Below, piece by piece: positions 11,301-22,152 of a DNA stretch of 64,000 nt. The stretch lies in assembly GCA_905250075.1 (NCBI GenBank), contig CAJNOP010000133.1, positions 240,961 through 304,960 on the forward strand, given 5' to 3'. This stretch comes from Rotaria sp. Silwood1 (Eukaryota; Rotifera; Eurotatoria; Philodinida; Philodinidae). Position numbers and translations under genes: made by a program. Each line of letters opens with the position of its first letter. Position 1 is the first letter of the stretch. Under the pieces are notes generated by a model, which worked only from the letters and a program-made list of their open reading frames with translations, did not search any database and was not told the DNA's origin.

Positions 11301-12536
11301 CTCACTAGTTCTTAAATGTAAGATTAATGAATGCGATTTCAAATAAAGTGTGCCGTCAATGAAGTCTCTTCATTGTAGAGTCTGTCAAAATCTACTCGGT
11401 GGCTCGAAATTCTCGCGTCAAGAGCACTATTTTTTATGGTTTAGGTTTTTATCTATGCCCTAGGTCCTTCCGTTACGTGTGACGAAAGCTAAGCAGAGTG
11501 GGTGTGGGTGCGTATGGCGTATTGCTTCTGAAATTGTCAGTGAAAACTAGTGCAAAAGAATGAGTAGCATTTCTACTTAACGAATTTCGTTTATTTTTAA
11601 CTATAATAACATCATCAAACAATTAGTAAACACAGTTATTTGAGCCGAAATTGAGTTTAAAATTAAAACTTTAGCAGCTAGGAAATTAATTGGCACCTAA
11701 TGATCGATTGAGTTTTTTTTATTAGAATGGAGAATCATTACTTTTTAAAGCACAACACATTTATATTCAGTATAAACCTATTAATAATGCTCTAGAGAAA
11801 TATTAAATAGCAGAAAAATTAACTTTAACCAATACAGCAGTGTTTAATATCAAAGAAGCATTGTGTCCAATTATTAAACGAAAATTAGTATTCAATTGCT
11901 ATATTTTTTTTGCCTTCAGGTTTTTTAAAATCCATCTTGTGGAATAAATTTCGGCTGAATAACATTAAAATTCTATTTGCGAGACGAACAAATAATCCAA
12001 AATAGAATGCATAAATACAATGCTTTCTACATAATATTGCTCAAAGTATTATTCAATATTAATATATTTAGTAGTACATTTTTCTTAACCAAATGGTTTA
12101 TTTCGAATTTTTTTCTTCCTTTTTTTTCAGGAGGAAAATCGGTTTTTTCCTTTTTTTTTCTTCCTACAAAATATTGCCTTTCTTACTCAACCCTCACTAC
12201 AATTTACATCACAATTTTCACTATACCATGAGCAAAAATTATTCGGTTCGTTTTTTTTATTTCTGCCTTTTTCAAAATTTTTACTCATTTGTGCAATTGG
12301 ATTTTTCTATATGTGCGTAAATGTGTTTGCGGCCAGTATATATTCTTTGATTTATGATTTCCTCCTAACTCACTCGACACATTCAGTCTTTCCACATTTT
12401 CACCCCCTATATTTTCTTTCCCGTTATACGGAGTATGTTGCTCAGCCAGGTTGATATAGTCAGTAAAATGTAATTTTTCGTCGTCGGAATGTGTGATTCA
12501 TCAGACTTGATGATTTGCCTCTTCGTAAGTTATGAG

Positions 12537-12668
12537 AGGGTGTGGGTGGGGTGGGTGGGTGTGGGGTGTGGGTGTGAGGTGGGTGTGGGTGTGGGTGTGA
12601 GTGTGGGGTGTGGGTGTGCGTGTACATAAAGAGAAGACATATACTCACACCCACACCCACACCCACCC
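12537..12668. repeat. TGTGGG-type inverted repeat, longest copy (copy b)
   Basis: The G-rich arm 12537-12624 is an expanded run of TGTGGG/TGTGAG/GGTGGG units. The C-rich arm 12643-12668 carries CTCACACCCACACCCACACC. The spacer contains AGAGAAGAC, the complement of the family core. The long arm could form G-quadruplexes as well as a hairpin. Confidence 0.88.
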
Positions 12669-13161
12669 AAAATATATTACTTAATCATTGTATCTGAAGG
12701 TGAATAATTTTTATGAATTTCAAGATAAGTTCAGAGTTTTCGCACATGGTTTAAATTATTACGTACTCATTTTAAATAAGCAAATTAGGACTCATTATCA
12801 AACAAAGTTTTTAAAATAAAACCCATATAACTTGACATCGACTAATATTATTGGTGACCCGAAGTGACTCAAATTGGAGTCCAATATCGCCTACGATGTA
12901 TATGTGGATGATTGCAAAGAAAACCATCATCTACATGCATTCAACTTGTGATGCAATCGTCGAGAACAAGAATAAAATACTACAGAAATGCTCAAAGCCT
13001 TTCAAGCTTGCTTCGGAACACTTTCTTCACACCATTCAATTAGTGAAAATGATGAAGCGGACTATAAACAATATGATAAATCATTCATTGAATAGTAACA
13101 AGAGAAAATTAAAAAAAGAAAGCCAATGAGCGAAATTAGAGCAGTGATAAACAACAAGAAA

Positions 13162-13236
13162 GGGTGTGGATGTGGGATGTGCGTGTGTTTGCGTATGTAT
13201 GTGGGTCTTCTTTTAACCTTCACTCACATCTATATT
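13162..13236. repeat. TGTGGG-type inverted repeat (copy c)
   Basis: The G-rich arm 13162-13205 (GGGTGTGGATGTGGGATGTG and on) faces a shorter C-rich arm, CACTCACATCTATATTC, ending at 13236. The spacer is GTCTTCTTTTAACC, matching the family core. The arms are only partly complementary. Confidence 0.7.
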
Positions 13237-14341
13237 CAAAGTGGTGTTAGAATCTACTTTAGTATTCGACTCAATAGTTAAACGAAAAAGCAAGTCAAAA
13301 TGGATCCAAAGCTGATCGAACATTTTACATATAAATAAATTATTTTCGCACAATGTCTGATGGTTAGATGAAATTCTCGTAATAAGAATAGTTTTTGCTG
13401 TAAATTGTCGCTTGTTACTAGAGCGTTTGATTTGTGAACAAATTCAATTGCAAGAAAAAAACAGTCCTCTCCATATATTATTGAGATTTATTTTGATCGA
13501 AAACGAAATTTTCAAACTGTGGACTTTGTACAATTTTATTTTTGTAGAAATATCGACAGTTTTTCAGACATTTTTCTCGGTTTTTGTTTGATTGTAGTAC
13601 TTGAAGCTACTATGAGTCTTTGCCTTTTTAGCATAATTCAGTATCTCAAATAATTCAAGTTAAAAAAATATTTTTTTTTCTGTAAACGACCTAATCTTTT
13701 CTTTGTAGGTTGAACTGTATGCATTGTTGAAATTTTTTTCTCTTCATCTCTGCATTATCTGTATCGAGTTCAGTCAGCTATTATCTGTATTTTTTTTCCA
13801 ATAGTTACTGACGACTCAATATAGATGGTACATCAATAACCAAAAATAAATGAGTAACTGAATACAAGTCAATTTTGAAAGTTTTAATCCTTCAATCGAA
13901 ATCAAGGATATATATGAAGTGATCGACAGTTACCGATAATGTCAATCTTTCACATTTCTATTTATGTTGGCAGAAATAACGAAGAAGGAAAGGGCTAAAT
14001 TTAGATATTATAAATAATTTTCAATTGTATATTTCGTAATCTTTGAACTTATTTTAATTTTTTTTTCAAGTATACCATGCCGAACAAACGTAGAAGATTA
14101 ATGTTTTGAAGTGGCATCTAAGTTATCCTTCGAATTAATGGTACTCAACTAATATTTTTGTTACGAGAGTACATAATTGTTAAAAATATGAAAATAATTT
14201 TATTCTATTTGCTTTTAACTTTTTTTTTTTATCTGACAGAGTCCTTGTTTAATTTAAGATTTGTTATCATCGAAAACATGAGTACTTAAATAATTAGAGC
14301 ACCGTTTGTTTTTCTCAGATTTTCCGAAACAATGACCTTTT

Positions 14342-14410
14342 GAGTGTGGATGTGAGTGAGCAGATATATGTTCTGTTCCATCACACTCACATCCTATTTA
14401 TCCTACACTC
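14342..14410. repeat. TGTGGG-type inverted repeat (copy d)
   Basis: The arm GAGTGTGGATGTGAGTGAG at 14342 faces CACACTCACATCC...CTACACTC ending at 14410. The spacer TATATGTTCTGTTCC has drifted from the usual core. Confidence 0.75.
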
Positions 14411-14771
14411 AAAAACTGGCTGCTGGCACTTTTGTATCAACAATAATTGGTCAAAGATAAGCTACTAACTTACATGTTTGTGATCATAATATACAACAAT
14501 ACTATCAGTAGACGATTTCTTTACAGTAAGTATGTTCAATTATCGACTAGCATCAACAAAGAAAAACTCAACGTCATTGATTAGATTTCGTCTAGGTGAA
14601 ATGACATCCTCATTTGATGAAACCATATATATTCTTTATTTTTTTTTTCACAAATAGATTCTGCTTATTGCAACATCTCTCTCTCTTATCATGCTCATTA
14701 TAGTTTTCTTTCTCTGTTACTTTGTTTTTCTTCTATTTCATTTCTCTTCATTTTTTTACTATTTTAGTCAA

Positions 14772-15752
14772 TCAAGTCGATCTGCCTGTAATATTCGTCT
14801 TTATCACCTGGCCACTTATGAAAGTGGATATAGTTGAATACCACCGTCCTTTTGGATTGCACTGCATGATCAATGTAAAAATAACCAGAATGACAATAAA
14901 TACTTTGCAGTACCAGAGAATACGAGGCATTATGGATCCAATATAAAACAAAAATTGAGCATCTTGACTATACCATGAAGCTCCATTATCCTTCGAAATA
15001 AACATTGGTCGATAGACTGTATAGTTCAATAACCGTACAACATCTTGTTGTGTCGAGCTAAAAAGCCACTCTTGAATTGAGACGTATATAGGACCAGTAC
15101 TGAGTATTACTGTCCAAAAATGGGTAAGAAAATAATGATTGAACAGATGCAACCGAGAAATCAGGCGCTTATATAACGGATGGCCGGCAGTACTAATCAA
15201 AAAGTCACTGTCAAGGATGAAATCCTCATGTCGAGGAAAAGATGCTAAATGGGATGCATCTGGATCGAGTGATTCCAAAGTAGCTAGTAATTCGCGGAAA
15301 GGACGATTGCAACTATTATCCATGTCAATGTAGATACCACCCAGGTGAAACAGTAGTACATATCGAAAAGAATCGACACGTTGTATATGGTATCGGTAGG
15401 TGATATACGTGTTTCTATAGAATTGGGGTTCGTGCTGTTTGACAAACTCGTCCATTTCAGCATCAGACCACCGACGATACTTGAACTCGCCGATGTTTTT
15501 TTCCATCACCGACTGCACTGATGCATTCCACTTTGAAGGTATGTCGTGTGTGCGATAGGTTTGATGAATCAATCGAGGAATGCGTCGTCGAGCCCAACTT
15601 GCATTTCCATATCGCATTACATCCGTATCAGATACTATTAGTGATGACGAACGATTATTCCATGTGTATCTTATAATACATGAAGTCAACCATAGAATAA
15701 GTACCATGAGGAGAGTTATAAAAACTGCGATATGCCATCCCCGAATAACCAT
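14772..15752 (-). CDS. GT32-family glycosyltransferase (Och1/Sur1-like, DXD)
   Basis: Intact single-exon gene of 326 residues, ATG at 15752, stop TGA. Residues 5-27 form a signal anchor, giving a type II Golgi-style topology. The catalytic region has IPRLIHQTYRT (58-68), WSDAEMDEF (95-103) and VDSFRYVLLFHLGGIYIDMD (126-145), whose D143-x-D145 is the metal/sugar-nucleotide motif of GT32 enzymes. STGPIYV near 218 and NGASWYSQDA (256-265) fit the acceptor side. A second hydrophobic segment near 277-296 recalls yeast Sur1/Csh1, which mannosylate inositol-phosphoceramide. The donor sugar and acceptor cannot be read from the sequence; a mannosyl- or related hexosyltransferase of the secretory pathway is the best reading. 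Confidence 0.85.
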   Translation of the reverse strand: MVIRGWHIAVFITLLMVLILWLTSCIIRYTWNNRSSSLIVSDTDVMRYGNASWARRRIPRLIHQTYRTHDIPSKWNASVQSVMEKNIGEFKYRRWSDAEMDEFVKQHEPQFYRNTYITYRYHIQRVDSFRYVLLFHLGGIYIDMDNSCNRPFRELLATLESLDPDASHLASFPRHEDFILDSDFLISTAGHPLYKRLISRLHLFNHYFLTHFWTVILSTGPIYVSIQEWLFSSTQQDVVRLLNYTVYRPMFISKDNGASWYSQDAQFLFYIGSIMPRILWYCKVFIVILVIFTLIMQCNPKGRWYSTISTFISGQVIKTNITGRST

Positions 15753-16898
15753 GCTTATTATTATTTTGTAAAACTGATTCTGTTTAAAAAGTGTAAGTTT
15801 CTATACGAAATAAGAATTAATGAAAATGTGATCAAACACAAGCTTATTGTCGAATATGATTTTTCGCACTGAAATCTAGGCAAGAATGGTTCGAAGAGGA
15901 TTCATCGAAATTATACATGAATCTCTCATCATTTTTTTTAAAGAAAAATGGTTTCGTATGAGGTCTTGTGAATCGACAACTTGAAGATATACGAATGAAT
16001 AATATCTTTGGATGAAACGATGGTTTCAGAGAGTTCAGACGGATCAGAGCATATTTTATTAATAACCATATAAAAAGATACTATCAAGCGAACAGAATTT
16101 GATATTTTGAATAGTTGTAGCGAAGCATCTGACTCTAAGAACTTGGAAAAGATTCGCTCACTTATGGAGTTTTGACCGAGGTAATAAATTTTTGGTGAAG
16201 TTTTTCCTGACTGACCTCAATTTTTCAGTAAAATCGTAATGTCAATCTTTTAATTTAAAACTTTACCCAAAGCAAGATCTCAACAAGACTAGCTCACGTA
16301 TGCAATGTCACGGTTTTATGATGTAAGATCTCTCAGATACCCAATTTTTCCAAATTTAGGTGCTTTTCTAATGCTTTTCATTAAGAAGTAAAATTATACA
16401 ACTTTGCACCCCTCTCCATCCCACTCGCATTACAGATATCATCTGTGTCTGTCATGCGTGTGATGTGATCGAAAGAACGCCCATCAAGTATATGCTACTT
16501 TACAGACATGACAGACAAATAGTCTATCTAGAGTTTTCTGATGTCACAGACCATGGTAGACAGACAATCGATCAAGATTTCGACTGTTGGTTGTAACACT
16601 CCCGGTTGATTGCATTTCATACATGATGTTCAATTTTCCCCTATCATTGAGCCGTATATTACATGTATCGATCTCACCTTTCTATTCTTACGCTGCACGT
16701 TTTATTATATCGTTCATCCGTATCTATCCTCTCCTTGGCCTTTTCTCCTTTACTTCCATCCTCTCTTATTCTACTTACGTATATAAACGTGTGCTTTATA
16801 AGTAACCGATACGATTATATGATATGAAGGAATAGAATAAAGTGTATCTCCATCCACACTAGTATTCCTTCTATCAGAAATCGTCACATTGACATAAT

Positions 16899-17031
16899 TC
16901 GAAACCTCTTTAAGGTTTCGTACGGACCCAAGATAGTCTCAAAATGATTGTGAAGAGTCTGCGAAACCTTTAAAAGGTTTCGATTTTGTTGATGCGTGAA
17001 ACTCTTTTTAAGCTTCGTAGGGCGTACGAAA
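16899..17031. repeat. Cluster of CGAAACCT..AGGTTTCG palindromes
   Basis: CGAAACCTCTTTAAGGTTTCG at about 16900 recurs as CGAAACCTTTAAAAGGTTTCG at about 16961. A looser pair, GAAACTCTTTTTAAGCTTCG and CGTACGAAAC, follows near 16998-17031. Each is a near-perfect short hairpin. The function is unknown. Confidence 0.6.
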
Positions 17032-17047
17032 CTATTCTGGTCCCATA

Positions 17048-17110
17048 TGGATGAAGATGTGAATGTGTGTTGAAATTTTCTGTTTCCACACCCATACTCA
17101 CATCTACATG
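17048..17110. repeat. TGTGGG-type inverted repeat (copy e)
   Basis: The arm GGATGAAGATGTGAATGTGTG faces CCACACCCATACTCACATCTACATG. The spacer is TTGAAATTTTCTGTTT. It interrupts a minus-strand open frame that I do not consider a gene. Confidence 0.75.
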
Positions 17111-19648
17111 CACAACTAACGCTTTCTGTTTTACAGTTGTATCTGTTAGACCACTAATAAAACTAAATGTATTTGCATAAACTGCATTAGGTTCAAGTCG
17201 AAAACCAGCATAAGAACAAAATGTCAGTGCATGAAAATTATTTTCTAAGCGCAATGCAAAGAAACCAGCAAAGAATTCAATCGAATCACCATAAAAAAAG
17301 TGCAAGACTCATCGCACCACTAGGCAAAGTTCAGATAGGAACAGTTGCATTGGCCTTATACATCGAAAAAAACAAATAATGTTAAGGCACAAGCACACAA
17401 ACCGACTCATGATGCATTATATGGTTGATGTCTTGACGAAGAATATTCTTTCATTAAACGTTCAAATTCAAGAAAACGTTCGTATGTTATTCGATTGGTT
17501 ACATTAACAGGATCACGAGATATGTTTCTAATTTAATTATATAAATATTCTGTTCGATAGAAAAAGAATCAATTCAATTCGAATATTTTAAATATCTTAA
17601 TAAACTAGAAGAACTTTATTTCGAATTACATGATGGATTGGATCGAGATTACAGCACATAATTCTTTTTTCCTTTTGATTTCTGTCTATATTATATTAAT
17701 TTGTGAATTTTAATGTCGCTTTTCGAAATAGACGCAGGTTCTATTTGTACAGCTGTTTAATTTGAAAAATAATCGTATTTACTCATAAATATAATATAGT
17801 ACATACATCACAATTGCATAGGTTCATAAGAAATTAAATTTATTTCTGTCTAACTTTTCTGTAGATTTCCATATATTTGAATTCTTTTAACTATTCTTAT
17901 CTATCATTCTCTACTTCTTTTGATCCCAAAATTGCTTTAATTTCCTGTGAACAGAATTAAAGAGACTAAAAGAACTAAAGGGAGTGAAAGAGATTTTAAA
18001 TGTTAGAAATTTTTAGACTAGAATCAGTTTATTTTTCTTGTGGACATCTCTCCAAATTGCAACATATGTTGTTTTGTGTTATACGTCTTAATATCTCAAC
18101 AGACAGCTATTGATGCTGTGTTTTTTTTTGTATTTCATTTTAAACATGGTAATTTTGTTCAATGTTCATGAACGATTTGAATAGCTACGATCACTTACAT
18201 CGAAATCAGCAAAAATGAATAATTAATGATCTGTGTGAGTATATGTATAAGATTGGAATGGAAGTTTTCAAATAGAATCCTTAAACGAATCAATCGGATC
18301 GGAGACTATCTTAAAAAAATATTATATTTGTTATATTCACATTATTACGTTATACTCGAAAGTTCCACAAGTTAAATTATATCAATTTTTATCCTTGCTG
18401 TGACATATTTCATCCTAAATGATCCTTCTATATATTCGAAAAACTATAGTAGCACTGATATAAATCAATAAAAAAAAGTAAACATTTCTCAAAATTTCAA
18501 AATCCAAAAAAAACAATATTTTACAAATAATCAAATCAGTTACATTGTGTGAAAAAATCGAGTCTAGAAAAGTCAAAGAGTCATGTAGAATTCTTCTACA
18601 TCTATTTGAAAATGAAAATGAAAAATAAAAATTTTCTCAATTTAAAATGAATAAAATAATACTTAAATTTACCGTTCGTGTTTGTTTTCAAATGTTTGTT
18701 TAATGCAAATCTGAACGTTGCTTTACACAACTTTCCTTCTCTTTCTTCTAGAGAAGTTGTCACACGTTATATGTACCGTTTACGCAGTGCCTTCTTATTA
18801 AAATTTAAGTATCCTTAGGAACCCTCTGTTTCTTATTCATGATCGAAAACATGTGCGCTCGTTTTTTTTTGCTTTCTGTATGTTGAAATATTTCATATTC
18901 AAATAAATGCATTTGTTGCCTATTGCAGCACTAACAACATTAAACTTGGTTTTGACAACACTCACAATTAGTAAAAGACAATGTCAATATTGAATAGTAT
19001 AGCCTATTAAAATGACAGAATTTATGTTGTACAGAGACCGACATTCCTATTATGAAACGTCTTGCCAGCCAGATCTTGAATGTCAAGATCATGGAGATGA
19101 TATCAGTTGTGATTATCTTTTTCTAAGCTGATGAGTAAAATAAATAGTGATATTATTAATTTATTTGCATATTTAAACATTCTTTAATTATTTATCATTA
19201 TTTGTCAAAAGTCAATCATATTAACCTGTCAGTCTCAGAAATATGTAGAAAATTTTGCAACAATAAAGATACTTGTCAACCAATAAAATTAAAATTGTCA
19301 AGAACAATGAGAGAAGACAAAGATAGCTAAACAAAGTTTTTTAGACTAATTTAGTGTATATTTATGAAATATAGGTGTTTTATGAGAATGTGAGTAGTGT
19401 CAGATTACGATAAAGAATCTTTTAAAATTTAAATTTTCTACGGTTAGGGTTTTTATTGAAAAGAATAAAATAAGAGACTTTTTAGATTTTAGAGGGTACT
19501 CTAAGATCTTTACTTTAGATAAATATTTGACTAACGTTTTTCTATAGTAATTATTCTAAGACAATATAGAAATCAGAAATGTTGAAATTATTTGTTTCTT
19601 ATAGCTTTTTTATATGGAAGTGTTTAACTTATCAGATAAATATCTTTT

Positions 19649-19725
19649 GGGGTGGAATGAGTGTGGGTGTGGGGTTCGACGTGGTCATGCGTTCACCCTT
19701 CACACATCCGCGCATCCGCAGCCCC
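19649..19725. repeat. TGTGGG-type inverted repeat (copy f)
   Basis: The arm GGGGTGGAATGAGTGTGGGTGTGGGG faces CACCCTTCACACATCCGCGCATCCGCAGCCCC. The outermost GGGG/CCCC and inner GGGTG/CACCC pair. The spacer TTCGACGTGGTCATGCGTT differs from the usual core. A lone degenerate arm (GAGGATGTGTATAAGTGTCG) follows at 19759. Confidence 0.75.
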
Positions 19726-20280
19726 TTTAATCATTTTATGAGTGGCGTAAAATAAATTGAGGATGTGTATAAGTGTCGGTGTGAGACTGAATATGATTCA
19801 ATGAAAGTTCCATATGCAAACTATTATACCATGACGTAGTTGATGATCCTCACAAGCCGTTCTCCATGCACTTTCAGGAACTCTCGGTATGGTTCATGAC
19901 GATTATGAATTCTTTCGAATACTGTTTAATAAATCCTTGGCAAAATTGAAGATGCATATGAATCTCTCTATATACCTTTCTATAGACATTTGACATAGTT
20001 CATAGCGTTGATGAACCCGTCCATATATTTATTCATTACTCTAATGAAGTCTTCTATATACATTTTAAAATCATTAGAAAATATTTAGAAGACACATGTG
20101 TCGTTAAAAAATATTTATGAAAGAATACACAAAAATTTCATAAATGATAAAAACATTCTCTATATGGTACACTTTCATCAATCCTATCATAGTTTAATAT
20201 TCTGCGTATTTTTTAGTGCACCATATTCACATAAATGGTATTTATCTCCTATAAGAACAATAAAGTCGCTATGTTGACAT

Positions 20281-20338
20281 GGGGTGTGAGTGTGGGTATA
20301 GTTCTTCTACTACCCATGCCCACACTCATACACACCCA
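20281..20338. repeat. TGTGGG-type inverted repeat (copy g)
   Basis: Compact, well-paired copy: GGGGTGTGAGTGTGGGTATAG, spacer TTCTTCTACTA, then CCCATGCCCACACTCATACACACCC. Confidence 0.85.
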
Positions 20339-21327
20339 TCATTGCATTTATAGTTCTAAAATTATATAGATCTATTATAAATACATACCGGCTACTTTTA
20401 AAATAAATAATAAAGTTTCTGATAAAATGAAGTCTTAAAGCGCAAGATAGCTATTTAAATTTTTAGGAATCACGTCTGAATATCCACGATTTCGAAATCT
20501 GACTAAGTGAAGAAATCCTTAGATAACTAAAGTTGAAATTTTCATAATGGATTTCATTTCAAGATACATATTATACATATAGTTGTAATGGAGTAGTCTA
20601 GATAGATTATAGATGTATTTAGCTCCGTGTAGTTTGTAATCGCCTAACACATATTTGCTTTAGAAAGTTAATGCCGCAAAGAAACTTATAGTGTTTCATA
20701 ATCTATCATAGGTCATTCTGCACTGACTTATTTATCAACTAGATTTACTGCTAGATACTTTTCATCTCTTGTACCACACATAACAAATAGAACAACTCTT
20801 CAGAAATATTTCTTTATATGTGCACCGATTAGTCGAAGAAAGAAAACTGATCTACGCAATATAATTGTGTAAAGATTATAATGTAGGTTTTTATATTGTT
20901 AGTTGTTTCGAGAGATTCCATATTCTTGTTTGTGTGTTTTATTTCTGTTGTTCCAAAATAAACATCATGTATCTTTAGTATTAAATCTGGATGAAAAAAA
21001 AAATATGAATGATAGTTTTCAACTATAATTGATTAAGTGAAAATTCAACTTTTTTCTGAAAAAAATGTCGATCCTCAGAGGGTTACAGTGGATGAAGCAA
21101 CTGAGAAGTATGATCCAGTTAACTGAAATACTAGTTTATCGTGACCTGTACATGTCTAGCCAATACTGCACATCATAATCAATAAAAGCAAAAACGTCAT
21201 TTCGTTTCTTATTCATTTTGTATTATAAATATTGTATATTCTGACATCATAAATACACTTTGAAAGAGTGATTCATAGCAAAAAAAAATTATTTATCATT
21301 ATGTATACTAATAACTACTACCTTAAT

Positions 21328-21427
21328 NNNNNNNNNNNNNNNNNNNNNNNNNNNNNNNNNNNNNNNNNNNNNNNNNNNNNNNNNNNNNNNNNNNNNNNNN
21401 NNNNNNNNNNNNNNNNNNNNNNNNNNN
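21328..21427. other. Assembly gap of exactly 100 N
   Basis: A run of 100 undetermined bases, the usual placeholder for a scaffold join of unknown size. Open frames across it are meaningless. Confidence 0.99.
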
Positions 21428-21607
21428 TAACTTTCACCAATTTCTACCGATCTGATGATAGATATTGTATACGTATCACAAGATAATTCATAATTATTTC
21501 TATTACTTTGAATTTTTAGCCAAAAACATGAGCTTGTCAACAATAGCACGATTATAATCGTGATTCACATTTCAAACAACTGCCATTAATTTCAGACAAC
21601 TAGCTAT

Positions 21608-21952
21608 TTAAATATGATCCGTTGGACAATGTTCTTCGACTATGGATAACGCTTGTTGGTAAGAATTAAGAGCATCATCATATTATGCTTGTTTTCAGAG
21701 TATATCATCTATTTCACGAAGATTTTTCGCAATAGTCGACTATTCATAGGGCCTGTTGTCCTTACGAATTTCTAATACTTGCTGTTGCATATCCAGAGTT
21801 GTATCGTAGTCAAATCGCAATTGAACAACTTCACTAATATTAATCCATTTAGTGATCATGTTTGCATAGCTAGAAGGATAGCGTTTTTCGGAATGTATCA
21901 ATGCTTCTTGCAAGAAGTCAAACACTTGATCATATCTCGCTTGCACATACAT
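21608..21952 (-). pseudogene. Kinesin-light-chain-type TPR protein fragment, several stops
   Basis: The minus-strand frame reads as TPR helices: YDQVFDFLQEALIHSEKRYP, then FDYDTTLDMQQQVLEIRK, then YDDALNSYQQALSIVEEHCP. TPRs are 34-residue helix pairs used for protein binding, and bdelloids carry many KLC-like TPR genes. All repeats lie in one frame but are separated by stops at 21740-21742 (TAG), 21695-21697 (TGA, where Trp would fit), 21683-21685 (TAA, where Gln would fit) and 21608-21610 (TAA). Both ends are missing: a G-rich hairpin abuts the upstream side at 21954 and an assembly gap lies beyond the other. Confidence 0.75.
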
Positions 21953-21953
21953 T

Positions 21954-22019
21954 GTGTTGGATGTTGGTGTCAGTCTTCTCTTGAGTTAACCCTACATTCC
22001 CACACCCCATACCCACACC
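21954..22019. repeat. TGTGGG-type inverted repeat (copy h)
   Basis: The arm TGTTGGATGTTGGTGTCA faces CCCACACCCCATACCCACACC. The spacer holds GTCTTCTCTTG, a perfect copy of the family core. It lies between the TPR fragment and the transporter gene. Confidence 0.8.
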
Positions 22020-22152
22020 TTAGTCTGCGACTGCATTTAATCAACACAATGGCTAAAAGAATACCTTCAGCCTGTAGGCGTGACTTCATGAATTGCTAAG
22101 CATTTGAGTTGCTCTCATGTCAGTCGACGCATGAGACATGTAAGCAAATGAT

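Larger units (their letters stand above)
11301..14771. other. Intergenic, repeat-rich, no gene seen
   Basis: The F-box gene and the glycosyltransferase converge on this stretch. It holds G-rich hairpins at 12537-12668, 13162-13236 and 14342-14410, and a lone G-rich arm at 11496-11518 (GTGGGTGTGGGTG). The open frames at 11977-12320 are T-rich translations with no motif. I recognise no gene. Confidence 0.55.
15753..21327. other. Long stretch without recognisable genes
   Basis: More than 5.5 kb of AT-rich sequence. It contains G-rich inverted repeats (17048-17110, 19649-19725, 20281-20338), a lone G-rich arm at 19759-19788, and a cluster of GAAACCT/AGGTTTC palindromes at 16900-17030. A minus-strand open frame at 16970-17305 runs through one hairpin, and its first 60 residues match nothing I know. 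I see no supported gene. Confidence 0.5.

Noticed and set aside
12460..12666. 68-codon His/Pro/Thr frame on the minus strand
   Set aside because: Low-complexity translation of the TGTGGG hairpin copy b.
16970..17305. 111-codon minus-strand frame
   Set aside because: Runs through hairpin copy e and matches no family; only the first 60 residues could be coding.
21268..21549. Open frames across the N run
   Set aside because: They exist only because undetermined bases contain no stops.
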